A DNA stretch of 43,283 nt from Lachnospiraceae bacterium UBA5895 (GTDB taxonomy: Bacteria; Bacillota; Clostridia; Lachnospirales; Lachnospiraceae): NCBI GenBank assembly GCA_002431915.1, contig DJEP01000037.1:25566-68848 (forward strand). The letters are read 5' to 3'. The translations under genes and the position numbers were made by a program. The stretch's first letter is position 1. The number at the start of each line of letters is the position of its first letter. Positions 1 to 7,683 of the stretch are shown here, piece after piece. Below the pieces are notes generated by a model, which was not told the DNA's origin, made no database searches, and worked only from the letters and a program-made list of their open reading frames with translations.

Positions 1-39
1 ACACCATGGCGCATGAAACGTGCAATATAGATACACGAC

Positions 40-750
40 CTATTTTGAAATATCTGAAAGCTGTACCGGAAGCAGATTGCAGGCTGCAAGGTCATCCTGA
101 CTGGGGACCGGAGCCAGAGATGCGAGAATCTCCGGGGCGATCTCCCGAGCTTTTTTATCATAATCCTCCAATAATTCCATAGGAACTCTTCCGACATAGG
201 TAGAGCTGAAGATATGGTAAGGAATATCTTCATAGGAAATGCTGGGGAAAAGCCCCTCCTTTTTTTTCAGGATCAATGTCTTTTCCACAATATAAGGGAT
301 ATAACGACTGTACAGAAGATCCATGTCCTCTGTAATCGTAAAATGGTAGGATTCCTGCAGCTGCTTCAGAATCAGAGTGGAGCGGTTCTCAAGATAGTTG
401 AAAAAAATATCTTCGTTCAGGGTATCCAGATAGAACTGACGGAAAGCGCCTTCTCTCAGATAGACATTGACGACACGCGTATCGACGGCATCATGCAGCA
501 GTATATTCTCAGGAGTATTCTCCACATATTCATTGACATGTAAAATGACATACTGGATCAGCTTTTCCAAAACGATATACGCCAGGTTGCGCTTGCTGCC
601 AAAGTAGTGATTGACCAGTCCGAGACTGATATCCGCATGGTCTGCAAGCATACGGATGCTGACGGCATCGTAACCGTATTCCCGAAACAGATCCATAGCG
701 GATAAGAAAATATGATCTATTGTTGTCTGCACATTATTTTTAGGTGCCAT
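40..750 (-). CDS. TetR/AcrR-family transcriptional regulator
   Basis: A 236-aa protein with a TetR-type amino-terminal helix-turn-helix at about residues 29-50 (AVSIRMLADHADISLGLVNHYF), followed by a longer helical ligand-binding region with no recognisable subfamily signature. TetR proteins are dimeric repressors released by a small ligand. The gene diverges from a peptide-type ABC importer operon, and the 200-bp gap holds three copies of a GAACGCGTTC-like palindrome, one inside the importer promoter. By inference it represses the importer and probably itself, because the palindromes also lie just upstream of its own start. A minus-strand TATAAT at 786-791 could be its -10 box. The ATG at 750 is preceded on its strand by GGGAGGG. 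The family is secure; target and ligand are inferred. Confidence 0.9.
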   Translation of the reverse strand: MAPKNNVQTTIDHIFLSAMDLFREYGYDAVSIRMLADHADISLGLVNHYFGSKRNLAYIVLEKLIQYVILHVNEYVENTPENILLHDAVDTRVVNVYLREGAFRQFYLDTLNEDIFFNYLENRSTLILKQLQESYHFTITEDMDLLYSRYIPYIVEKTLILKKKEGLFPSISYEDIPYHIFSSTYVGRVPMELLEDYDKKAREIAPEILASLAPVPSQDDLAACNLLPVQLSDISK

Positions 751-793
751 AAAAAACCCTCCCGAAAAAATTTTAAAAATGTATAATTATACA

Positions 794-822
794 TTGACAT
801 ATTGAACGCGTTCGATTATAAT
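794..822 (+). promoter_or_regulatory. Promoter of the ABC importer operon
   Basis: TTGACA at 794-799 and TATAAT at 817-822 are separated by exactly 17 bp, a consensus sigma-A promoter. The spacer contains the palindrome GAACGCGTTC at 804-813, so a repressor bound there would block RNA polymerase. Transcription would begin near 829 and run into the permease gene at 952. Confidence 0.85.
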
Positions 823-872
823 CGGTAAAAAGAATGAACGCGTTCAATGAACATATTCAATGAATGCGTTCA
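802..872. promoter_or_regulatory. Three-site operator array, probably for the divergent TetR regulator
   Basis: Three palindromes share one consensus: GAACGCGTTC at 804-813, GAACGCGTTC at 836-845 and GAATGCGTTC at 862-871. Their centres are 32 and 26 bp apart. The first sits between -35 and -10 of the importer promoter and the second is just downstream of the expected start site. Perfect dyads next to a divergent TetR gene are the usual arrangement for that family. Binding is inferred. Confidence 0.75.
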
Positions 873-951
873 TACACAATTTAGTTTACTTATTGTCGAT
901 GAATATGTCAATAACAATCCATAACAATAAGAGAAAATCGGAGGAATAATC

Positions 952-1902
952 ATGCTGAGGTACATTGGAAAAAGACTGTTACTAATGATTCCTGTGGTTT
1001 TGGGAATTTCATTGCTTGTCTATGCGTTGTTGGATCTGTCTCCGGGAGATGCGGCGGAGATCATTCTCGGTACCAAGGCAACTCCGGAAGCTCTTGCAGC
1101 CCTGCGTAAGGAAATGGGGCTGGATCAGCCGTTCTGGCAGAGATATTTCAGCTACATTTTAAATGCGGTACAGGGGAACTTCGGTATTTCCTGGAGAACA
1201 AAGCTCTCAGTAGTGGATGAACTGATGTCGAGACTTCCCCAGACGATGACACTGGCTGTCGGAGCGATGTTTTTGACGGTACTTATCGGACTTCCGGTGG
1301 GAATTATTTCTGCGGTAAAACAATATTCTCTCCTGGATGATCTGACACAGATTGGAGCATTGATTTTGTCATCCATCCCAGGCTTCTGGCTGGGCACTTT
1401 GCTGGTACTGTTTTTCTCTTTGAAACTGCACTGGCTTCCGGCGACCGGCGCCACTTCGATCAAGGGTTATATTCTTCCGTGGATCACGCTGGCGGCATCC
1501 TCGATCGCATCGCTGGTACGAATGACAAGATCCAGTATGCTGGAGGTCATCGGCGCAGATTATATCAAGATGGCGAGAGCCAAAGGATGTACGGAGAAAC
1601 AGGTGATCCTGCGTCATACATTGCGGAACGCGCTTCTGCCGATCATCACAGTCATCGGCATGGATTTTGCCGGACTGATTGGCGGAACTGTAATTATTGA
1701 AAATGTATTTACGATCTCCGGACTTGGTTCTCTGGCGGTGACTTCCTTAAGACAGCTGGATGTACCGATGGTAATGGGCGAGGTGTTATTTATTGCAATC
1801 GCAGTCGGATTTACGAATCTGATCGTAGATGTTCTGTATGCCTATGTGGATCCGAGACTGAAATCGCAGTATACCCGCAGACGTGTGCGTAAGGAGGGTT
1901 AA
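952..1902 (+). CDS. Peptide-type ABC transporter permease (DppB/OppB family)
   Basis: A 316-aa integral membrane protein, the usual length for DppB-type permeases. It begins with the family's amino-terminal helix (MLRYIGKRLLLMIPVVLGIS), and has several hydrophobic segments and an EAA-type cytoplasmic loop around residues 199-235 (ADYIKMARAKGCTEKQVILR) that contacts the ATPases. With the next gene it forms the channel of an importer for peptides, nickel chelates or similar solutes; the substrate cannot be read from the sequence. It is the first gene of a five-component operon with GGAGG before the ATG. The next gene starts 2 nt after its stop. Confidence 0.95.
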   Translation: MLRYIGKRLLLMIPVVLGISLLVYALLDLSPGDAAEIILGTKATPEALAALRKEMGLDQPFWQRYFSYILNAVQGNFGISWRTKLSVVDELMSRLPQTMTLAVGAMFLTVLIGLPVGIISAVKQYSLLDDLTQIGALILSSIPGFWLGTLLVLFFSLKLHWLPATGATSIKGYILPWITLAASSIASLVRMTRSSMLEVIGADYIKMARAKGCTEKQVILRHTLRNALLPIITVIGMDFAGLIGGTVIIENVFTISGLGSLAVTSLRQLDVPMVMGEVLFIAIAVGFTNLIVDVLYAYVDPRLKSQYTRRRVRKEG

Positions 1903-1904
1903 AG

Positions 1905-2798
1905 ATGGCAAGAGTGATCGTATCTCCCACGACCGGAGAAGTATATAAGAAAAAGAGTCAGTTCAAGAGCATTTGTAAAAGATTTGCCAAAAATAAAATG
2001 GCAGTTGTGGGCTTTGTGATATTTACATTTCTGATTCTGATGGTATTGACCTGTGATCTGTTTTTTGACTATCAGGCAGATGCTATCGCACAGGATCTGT
2101 CGCAGCGTCTGCAGGGACCGTCGGCGCAGCATTTATTCGGAACCGATCAGTATGGACGGGATATGCTGGCACGTATCGTGTATGGCGCCAGGATCTCACT
2201 GATGGCTTCCCTGTGCATCATAGCAGCGTCCACCGTACTGGGAGCATTTTTCGGATCTATCGCCGCTTATTATGGCGGATGGGTGGACAACGTTATTATG
2301 AGAATCATGGATGTATTCTATGCACTTCCTTTTAACCTGATGGCGATCTGTATCGTTGCTTCCATCGGAGGCGGTATCGTGAACCTTGGAATCGCCTGTG
2401 TGGTAGGTGTTGTGCCGGGATTTACGAGAATCTTCCGTTCCGCGATTCTGCCGATCCGGGAACAGGAGTATGTGGAGGCGGCAAGAGCGTGCGGCACCGG
2501 AACCGGACGGATCCTGATGAAGCACATTATTCCAAATGCAATGGGACCGATCATCGTTCAGGCAACACTGAATCTGGCAATCACCATTCTGGCAATCGCA
2601 GGTCTGAGTTATATCGGACTGGGAATCGAATCTCCGACGCCGGAATGGGGAGCTATGTTGTCCGAAGGCAAAGAATACATGCGTAATTATCCGTATCTCG
2701 TTATCGTTCCCGGTCTGGCGATCGTGACCAGTGCCCTGTCATTGAATCTGATCGGAGACGGACTGAGAGATGCACTGGATCCGAAGCTGAAGAAATAG
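1905..2798 (+). CDS. Peptide-type ABC transporter permease (DppC/OppC family)
   Basis: A 297-aa permease with the DppC layout: a hydrophilic amino-terminal stretch of about 30 residues, one hydrophobic helix, a loop carrying the FGTDQYGRDMLARIVYGAR family motif, and then a block of membrane helices. The EAA loop is visible near residues 186-220 (EQEYVEAARACGTGTGRILM). It pairs with the upstream DppB-type protein in the inner complex of the importer. AGGAGGGTT precedes the ATG, overlapping the end of the previous gene, so the two are almost certainly translated together. The carboxyl end LIGDGLRDALDPK is typical of the family. Confidence 0.95.
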   Translation: MARVIVSPTTGEVYKKKSQFKSICKRFAKNKMAVVGFVIFTFLILMVLTCDLFFDYQADAIAQDLSQRLQGPSAQHLFGTDQYGRDMLARIVYGARISLMASLCIIAASTVLGAFFGSIAAYYGGWVDNVIMRIMDVFYALPFNLMAICIVASIGGGIVNLGIACVVGVVPGFTRIFRSAILPIREQEYVEAARACGTGTGRILMKHIIPNAMGPIIVQATLNLAITILAIAGLSYIGLGIESPTPEWGAMLSEGKEYMRNYPYLVIVPGLAIVTSALSLNLIGDGLRDALDPKLKK

Positions 2799-2810
2799 GA
2801 GGCGGATGTG

Positions 2811-3800
2811 ATGAATAATAGTGGAAACCTGCTGGAAATTCAGGACTTAAGTGTGGAATACCGGACCGATGAATCTGTGGTTAAGGCAGTCAATCATGTC
2901 AGCCTGCAATTAAAAAGAAAACAGACACTGGGACTGGTGGGAGAGACCGGAGCCGGCAAGACGACGCTGGTGTTAAGCCTGTTGCGTCTGCTTCCCAGGC
3001 ATATCGGCTGCATTACCGGAGGTCAGGTTCTGTTCGAGGGGAATGATCTCAGAACATTGACGGAAGCAGAAATGCGTGCTTACCGGGGAAAAGTGATCTC
3101 CATGATCTTCCAGGATCCGATGACGAGCCTGAACCCGGTGATCACGGTCGGCAAACAGGTGGCAGAGATTCTGGAACTGCATAATGAAGCGGGACTGACG
3201 AAAGAGCAGATCGATAAGCGTGTGGATGAAATGTTTGAACTGGTGGGAATTCCAGCCAACAGAAAAAATGACTATCCCCATCAGTTTTCCGGCGGCATGA
3301 AACAGCGAGTGGTAATAGCAATCTCCCTGGCGCTGAATCCGGAACTTCTGATTGCAGACGAGCCTACCACTGCGCTGGATGTGACGATTCAGGCACAGGT
3401 TCTGTCAATGATGGAAGAACTGAAGGAAAAAATGGGAACATCCATGATCATGATCACACATGACCTGGGAATTATCGCAGAGACCTGTGATACAGTTGCG
3501 GTTATGTATGCGGGAGAGATCGTGGAGTTCGGTACCGTAGAGGATATTTTCCTGGGAGAGAAGCATCACCCGTATACCACGGGACTGTTCAACTCGATTC
3601 CTAAGCTCAACGGAGAGAGTGGCAGACTGCAGCCCATCGAGGGACTGATTGCGGATCCGGCAAAACTGCCGGAAGGATGCAAGTTCCATCCGCGCTGCCC
3701 TTACTGTACGGAGAAATGTAAGACAGTGGAGCCGGCGGAATATTGTGAGGCGGGACATATGATCCGCTGCCATTTGTATGACGGGGAGGAGAAAGCATGA
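2811..3800 (+). CDS. Peptide-type ABC transporter ATP-binding protein (DppD/OppD family)
   Basis: A 329-aa ATPase with Walker A GETGAGKT near residue 45, signature FSGGMKQR near 160, and Walker B LLIADEP followed by the D-loop. The carboxyl end has the oligopeptide-transporter cysteine motif (FHPRCPYCTEKC), found in Dpp/Opp ATPases. It energises transport together with the DppF-type partner. Two in-frame starts exist, GTG at 2808 and ATG at 2811; the ATG lies 8 nt after AGGAGG and is preferred. The last 4 nt overlap the next gene, so the two are probably translationally coupled. Confidence 0.95.
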   Translation: MNNSGNLLEIQDLSVEYRTDESVVKAVNHVSLQLKRKQTLGLVGETGAGKTTLVLSLLRLLPRHIGCITGGQVLFEGNDLRTLTEAEMRAYRGKVISMIFQDPMTSLNPVITVGKQVAEILELHNEAGLTKEQIDKRVDEMFELVGIPANRKNDYPHQFSGGMKQRVVIAISLALNPELLIADEPTTALDVTIQAQVLSMMEELKEKMGTSMIMITHDLGIIAETCDTVAVMYAGEIVEFGTVEDIFLGEKHHPYTTGLFNSIPKLNGESGRLQPIEGLIADPAKLPEGCKFHPRCPYCTEKCKTVEPAEYCEAGHMIRCHLYDGEEKA

Positions 3801-4786
3801 GTACTTTATTAGAGACCCGGAATCTTGTCAAATATTTTGATACCGCAGGCGGCAAACTTCATGCCGTAGATCATGTGAATCTCTCTATCGAAGCCGGTAC
3901 CACGCTGGGCGTCGTCGGAGAATCCGGATGCGGTAAATCAACGCTTGGCAGAGTAGTGCTGCGGCTGACAGAGCCTACCTCGGGAGAGATCCTTTTCAGA
4001 GCACAGGATGTCAGCAAACTAAATAAGAAGGAACTGAAACAGTTCCGCCAGAAGGCACAGATTATTTTTCAGGATCCTTATGCCAGTCTGAATCCGAGAA
4101 TGACTGTGAGTGAGATTATTGCAGAGCCGTTGATCGCAAGCAAAATGTACCGGCATTCCGCGGATATTGATGCGGCAGTATTCAAGGCGATGGATATGGT
4201 GGGACTGGCAGCCAGAATGGTCAATGCCTATCCCCATGAGATGGATGGCGGACGCCGTCAGAGAATCGGTATTGCCAGGGCACTGGTCATGGAACCGGAA
4301 TTCGTAGTATGTGACGAACCGGTATCGGCGCTGGACGTATCCATTCAGGCGCAGATACTGAATCTGCTGATGGATCTGCAGCAGGAAAAGAAGCTGACGT
4401 ATATGTTCATCACACATGACATGTCGGTAGTGAGACATATTTCCAATGAGATCGCTGTTATGTATTTGGGAATGTGCGTGGAAAAGGCACCGGCAAAAGA
4501 ACTGTTTGAACATCCGATGCATCCGTACACGAAGGCATTGCTCAGTGCCATTCCGGTACCGGATCTCAATTATAGAAATAAAAAACGCAGAATCATCAAA
4601 GGGGAAGTGACGAGTCCGGTAGATCCGAAGCCGGGATGCCGTTTTGCTTCCAGATGCCCTTATGCACAGGCGGAGTGCACACAACATGATATCCCACTGA
4701 CAGAGTACGGCTCCGGTCATATGGTAGCCTGCTGCAGATGTCAGGAAGATATATTTCAAAAAGGATGCGAGGAGGAAAATGCATGA
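3797..4786 (+). CDS. Peptide-type ABC transporter ATP-binding protein (DppF/OppF family)
   Basis: A 329-aa ATPase with Walker A GESGCGKST, Q-loop FQDPYASLNPRM, Walker B FVVCDEP and the carboxyl-terminal cysteine motif CRFASRCPYAQAEC of Dpp/Opp ATPases. The ABC signature reads MDGGRRQR rather than the canonical LSGGQRQR. I recall DGGRRQR from a clade of peptide-importer ATPases, so this is probably a lineage variant rather than an inactivating change. It heterodimerises with the preceding ATPase. Its start overlaps the stop of that gene by 4 nt, and its own stop overlaps the binding-protein start by 4 nt. Confidence 0.95.
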   Translation: MSTLLETRNLVKYFDTAGGKLHAVDHVNLSIEAGTTLGVVGESGCGKSTLGRVVLRLTEPTSGEILFRAQDVSKLNKKELKQFRQKAQIIFQDPYASLNPRMTVSEIIAEPLIASKMYRHSADIDAAVFKAMDMVGLAARMVNAYPHEMDGGRRQRIGIARALVMEPEFVVCDEPVSALDVSIQAQILNLLMDLQQEKKLTYMFITHDMSVVRHISNEIAVMYLGMCVEKAPAKELFEHPMHPYTKALLSAIPVPDLNYRNKKRRIIKGEVTSPVDPKPGCRFASRCPYAQAECTQHDIPLTEYGSGHMVACCRCQEDIFQKGCEEENA

Positions 4787-6288
4787 AAAAGAGATTTGTA
4801 GCGCTATTAACAGCTGTGACGCTGGCACTGACCGGTTGCGGCGCGGGAACACAGGCGAAGGACAGAGATGACGTGGTAGTGAGCGTCTGGTCGGAGCCGT
4901 CGGCTTTGTGCGGAGGTTTTGCCGCCAGCGTGGTAGTCAGCCTGCTGTCCGGTCAGATGTTTGATACACTGATCACCAGAAGTGAAGATTATTCTACCTA
5001 TGAACCCTGTCTGGCAACAGAGTGGGAGTTCCAGAATGACAATAAGGATCTGGTATTTACACTCCGTGATGATGTAACGTTCCATAACGGTGAGAAAATG
5101 ACAGCGGAGGATGTTGCCTTTTCTTACAATACGATTATCAATGCGGGATATGCGGACTGCGCAACCAGTTCCATGGACAGCATGGAGGTACTGGATGACA
5201 GCCACGTGGTACTGCATTTCAAACAGGAATACGGTCCTGCCCTGGAGGCATGCGCCACAGATTATATGTGTATTTTCCCGAAGGATTATTATGAGTCCGA
5301 TCCGGATGGCTTCACCAGAAAGCCCTGCGGTACCGGTGCATATGAATTCGTAGAATGGGTAGCCGGTGAGAAGATCGTGATGAAGGCAAACGAGAATTAC
5401 TGGAAGGGTGCACCGAAGATCAAGAATGTAACCTTCAAGGTATTCGAGGATCCTTCTGCCGGAACACTGGCACTGGAAAGTGGAGAAATCGATGTGCATC
5501 TTGATCCGCCCGTAGCAGATCTGGCAAACATCGAGAATAATTCCTCTCTGCAATACGACGATGCCATGAGCACGACCTGCACCTGGGTGATTTTCAACTT
5601 TAACGGTATCTTCGCAGATGAGAATCTGCGTCTGGCAGTAGCACATGCTATTAACAAAGAGGACGTTATGCTGGGAGCCATTGACGGAAACGGAGAAGTG
5701 ATCTCCGCGATGTATCCGACCTTTGTTCCCGGATATGATCAGAGCTATGAAGCACCCGGATATGATCTGGAGCTGGCAAAAGAGTACATGAAAAAAGCAG
5801 GTTATGAGAACGGACTGGAGCTGACAGTACGCTGCTCTAACGGTGCAGCTTATTACAAACCGATGGAGATCATCCAGAATCAGCTGGCAGCAATCGGTAT
5901 TTCCATCACTATGGAAAAGCTGGAAAGCAATGCATGGTTCAGTGATGTATTCAAGGGCGGAGATTATGATCTGAATGTAGTATCCTTCTCTATGAGCATG
6001 AATGATTTCGATGAAAACTATGCGCTGTACCGCGGCGGAGAAGGTCAGAACTTCGGCGGTATGGACGATGAGGAATTAAATGTGGCATGGGATCAGGAGC
6101 ATGAGCGCGTAGACACTGCAACCCGTGTGGAAGCATGTAATACAATCCAGAGAATCATGGGAGACAAAGCGCTGATCGTGCCTGTATACGCCAGCAAGAC
6201 CGGTATTGCCGCTAAAAAAGAACTGCAGGGCGTGAAAGCAAGAAGCCTGAAGGATTACAGAGTAATCAAATGGTTCTGGGCAGAATAA
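4783..6288 (+). CDS. Extracellular solute-binding lipoprotein of the peptide-type ABC importer (SBP_bac_5)
   Basis: A 501-aa lipoprotein. MKKRFVALLTAVTLALTGCG is a signal peptide with a lipobox, giving a mature Cys at about residue 19. The rest matches the DppA/OppA family: FTLRDDVTFHNGEKMTAEDV and the NENYWKGAPKIKNVTFK segment are classic SBP_bac_5 features. It captures the solute outside the membrane and hands it to the two permeases. A longer reading from 4738 exists, but the ATG at 4783 has a proper signal peptide and GAGGA upstream, and overlaps the ATPase stop as ATGA. The solute is not predictable; the linked bicupin gene hints at something other than bulk peptide uptake. Confidence 0.93.
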   Translation: MKKRFVALLTAVTLALTGCGAGTQAKDRDDVVVSVWSEPSALCGGFAASVVVSLLSGQMFDTLITRSEDYSTYEPCLATEWEFQNDNKDLVFTLRDDVTFHNGEKMTAEDVAFSYNTIINAGYADCATSSMDSMEVLDDSHVVLHFKQEYGPALEACATDYMCIFPKDYYESDPDGFTRKPCGTGAYEFVEWVAGEKIVMKANENYWKGAPKIKNVTFKVFEDPSAGTLALESGEIDVHLDPPVADLANIENNSSLQYDDAMSTTCTWVIFNFNGIFADENLRLAVAHAINKEDVMLGAIDGNGEVISAMYPTFVPGYDQSYEAPGYDLELAKEYMKKAGYENGLELTVRCSNGAAYYKPMEIIQNQLAAIGISITMEKLESNAWFSDVFKGGDYDLNVVSFSMSMNDFDENYALYRGGEGQNFGGMDDEELNVAWDQEHERVDTATRVEACNTIQRIMGDKALIVPVYASKTGIAAKKELQGVKARSLKDYRVIKWFWAE

Positions 6289-6301
6289 GGAGAATGTGGA
6301 A

Positions 6302-7270
6302 ATGCAGGAAAATAAGAGCAAATTTTTGATTGAAGCATTTAATGAGAACTGTTGGCTGTATAATCTGACGGACGGAGGAGAGACGGTCCACCAGTTCACC
6401 TGGCCGGAGGGACGCTGGGAGAAAAATGAATGCAGTGATACGATTTACGTAAACGGAACGGAAACACCGTATCATGAGCATACTAAGGGTGTGGAATGTT
6501 TCCTGATCTCCCGCGGACATGTTACAGCGATCATCCGCAACAAACGTGCAACGGCAGATAAGGGAGATATGATACTGATCCAGCCTTATTTGGGACATGG
6601 ATTTATACATTATGATGATGGCGAAGGAATGGTATGGCGTGAGTGCTTCCAGGAGATCGATATGTCCGGCGGTATCGAGCGCAAGTGCCGGATTAAGGAC
6701 AATTACGGTGATGAACTGTATTTTGAACCGGAATTCCGCAAGCGCTATCTGGCAAAAAATAATGATATTGCCAGAGAAGCACCGGAACCGATCGATGTTC
6801 CCAAGGAGGAGATTCCGGAGATCAGACCGTATGATTTCGGATTTTCTACCTATAAAATGGGTAAGTTGGAAATGCGTCAGAAAGTCGGACGCTGGGAGAC
6901 CCGCGGCGTGAAGGAAGTATGGCAGCTTCTGGCGGATAAAGGAGTATCCCTGAACTGGGATGATCCCTATGGAGATTCCGAGATTTTCCTCGTGGTAAAG
7001 GGCAAGACGCACTGGAAGGTACTGGATGAGGAATTCGATGCCGGCGCGGACTGTTACGTGAAGATCCCTGCGTACGCGAAGCATTCGGTGGAAGTACTGG
7101 AAGATGGTACGGAGCTGCTGGATCTGGGATGCAGTGCTTATCTGAATGATATGCTGGAGGAATATACGGCACTGAAGAAGAGAGAGCCGGAACGTATGGA
7201 GAACCGGGAAGAAGTAAAAGCCCTGTTCCGCAAGTTCAACTGCTTCCTGACGGATTGTGTTTTGGAGTAA
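6302..7270 (+). CDS. Bicupin domain protein linked to the ABC importer
   Basis: A 322-aa cytoplasmic protein with two cupin beta-barrels. The first, around residues 55-115, has a full metal-site motif: HEHTKGVECFLISRG fits HxHx4Ex6G, and the second motif carries PYLGHGF. The second barrel, around residues 220-275, retains the fold (EIFLVVKGKTHWKV, IPAYAKHSVEV) but lacks the HxH pair. Such proteins may be isomerases, dioxygenases or sensors; none can be named here. It lies 13 nt after the binding-protein stop, so it is probably in the importer operon and may act on the imported solute. The ATG at 6302 sits 9 nt after AAGGAG; the GTG at 6296 is too close. Confidence 0.8.
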   Translation: MQENKSKFLIEAFNENCWLYNLTDGGETVHQFTWPEGRWEKNECSDTIYVNGTETPYHEHTKGVECFLISRGHVTAIIRNKRATADKGDMILIQPYLGHGFIHYDDGEGMVWRECFQEIDMSGGIERKCRIKDNYGDELYFEPEFRKRYLAKNNDIAREAPEPIDVPKEEIPEIRPYDFGFSTYKMGKLEMRQKVGRWETRGVKEVWQLLADKGVSLNWDDPYGDSEIFLVVKGKTHWKVLDEEFDAGADCYVKIPAYAKHSVEVLEDGTELLDLGCSAYLNDMLEEYTALKKREPERMENREEVKALFRKFNCFLTDCVLE

Positions 7271-7288
7271 AATAGGGCAAAATCCGGC

Positions 7289-7318
7289 TTGACAATGCAA
7301 AAAAATGAGATATATAAT
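7289..7318 (+). promoter_or_regulatory. Promoter of the ileS T-box transcript
   Basis: TTGACA at 7289-7294 and TATAAT at 7313-7318 with an 18-bp spacer. Transcription would start near 7325, just ahead of T-box stem I. Confidence 0.8.
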
Positions 7319-7334
7319 AGCAGTATATCAAAAA

Positions 7335-7582
7335 TGCATTGACGAAGAGAGTAACTTTTCCACAGAAAGGCAAAGCGAGCCGGTGATGGTGAGAGACCGG
7401 TGCGAGTAAGGGAATCGCGAAAATCACTTCTGAGCTGTCAGAACAAAAGCGTAGGTCAGTAGTTCTGAACGGAATCCCACCGTTACCGGGAGGCATATCA
7501 CTCCTATATATAGGAAGTATGTTGTAAGAGGTGGTTAACGAATGCATGAGCTTCGTCCTGTTACGGGACGGAGCTCTTTTTG
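7335..7582 (+). ncRNA. T-box riboswitch (isoleucine) upstream of ileS
   Basis: A leader with T-box hallmarks. Stem I begins near GACGAAGAGAG, includes the conserved distal part CCGGTGATGGTGAGAGACCGG (about 7379-7400) and closes with CTTC. An ATC isoleucine triplet lies in the expected specifier position (7423-7425; a second ATC is at 7414-7416). The T-box sequence GAGGTGGTTAACG at 7529-7541 carries TGGT, which would pair with the ACCA end of an uncharged tRNA-Ile. It is followed by a strong terminator. Uncharged tRNA-Ile would stabilise the antiterminator and switch ileS on. The T-box core departs slightly from GGTGGTACCGCG. Confidence 0.93.
7549..7582 (+). terminator. T-box-controlled intrinsic terminator
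   Basis: GAGCTTCGTCC pairs with GGGACGGAGCTC in an 11-bp stem, followed by TTTTT. It is the off-state terminator of the T-box, mutually exclusive with the antiterminator formed by the GAGGTGG segment. Confidence 0.9.
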
Positions 7583-7650
7583 ATACTATTCAGAGCCATG
7601 AAAATAAAGCATCGAAGATGCGATTTTGTGAATGAGGCGCTGAATAGTAT
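7583..7650. repeat. Short inverted-repeat element, copy 1 (68 bp)
   Basis: ATACTATTCAG at 7583-7593 is mirrored perfectly by CTGAATAGTAT at 7640-7650. The internal segment from 7609 (GCATCGAAGATGCGATTTTG) is repeated in the longer element at 33166-33336, in the opposite orientation; 34 of 42 positions match over the shared end. It lies between the T-box terminator and the ileS ribosome binding site. It looks like an internally deleted copy of a dispersed MITE/REP-like repeat. Confidence 0.8.
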
Positions 7651-7683
7651 GAAGCTGTAATAAGAAAAGAAAGGAAGCGCACT

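Noticed and set aside
6266..7300. A 344-codon minus-strand frame
   Set aside because: Shadow of the bicupin gene; the plus frame has cupin motifs and a proper ribosome site.
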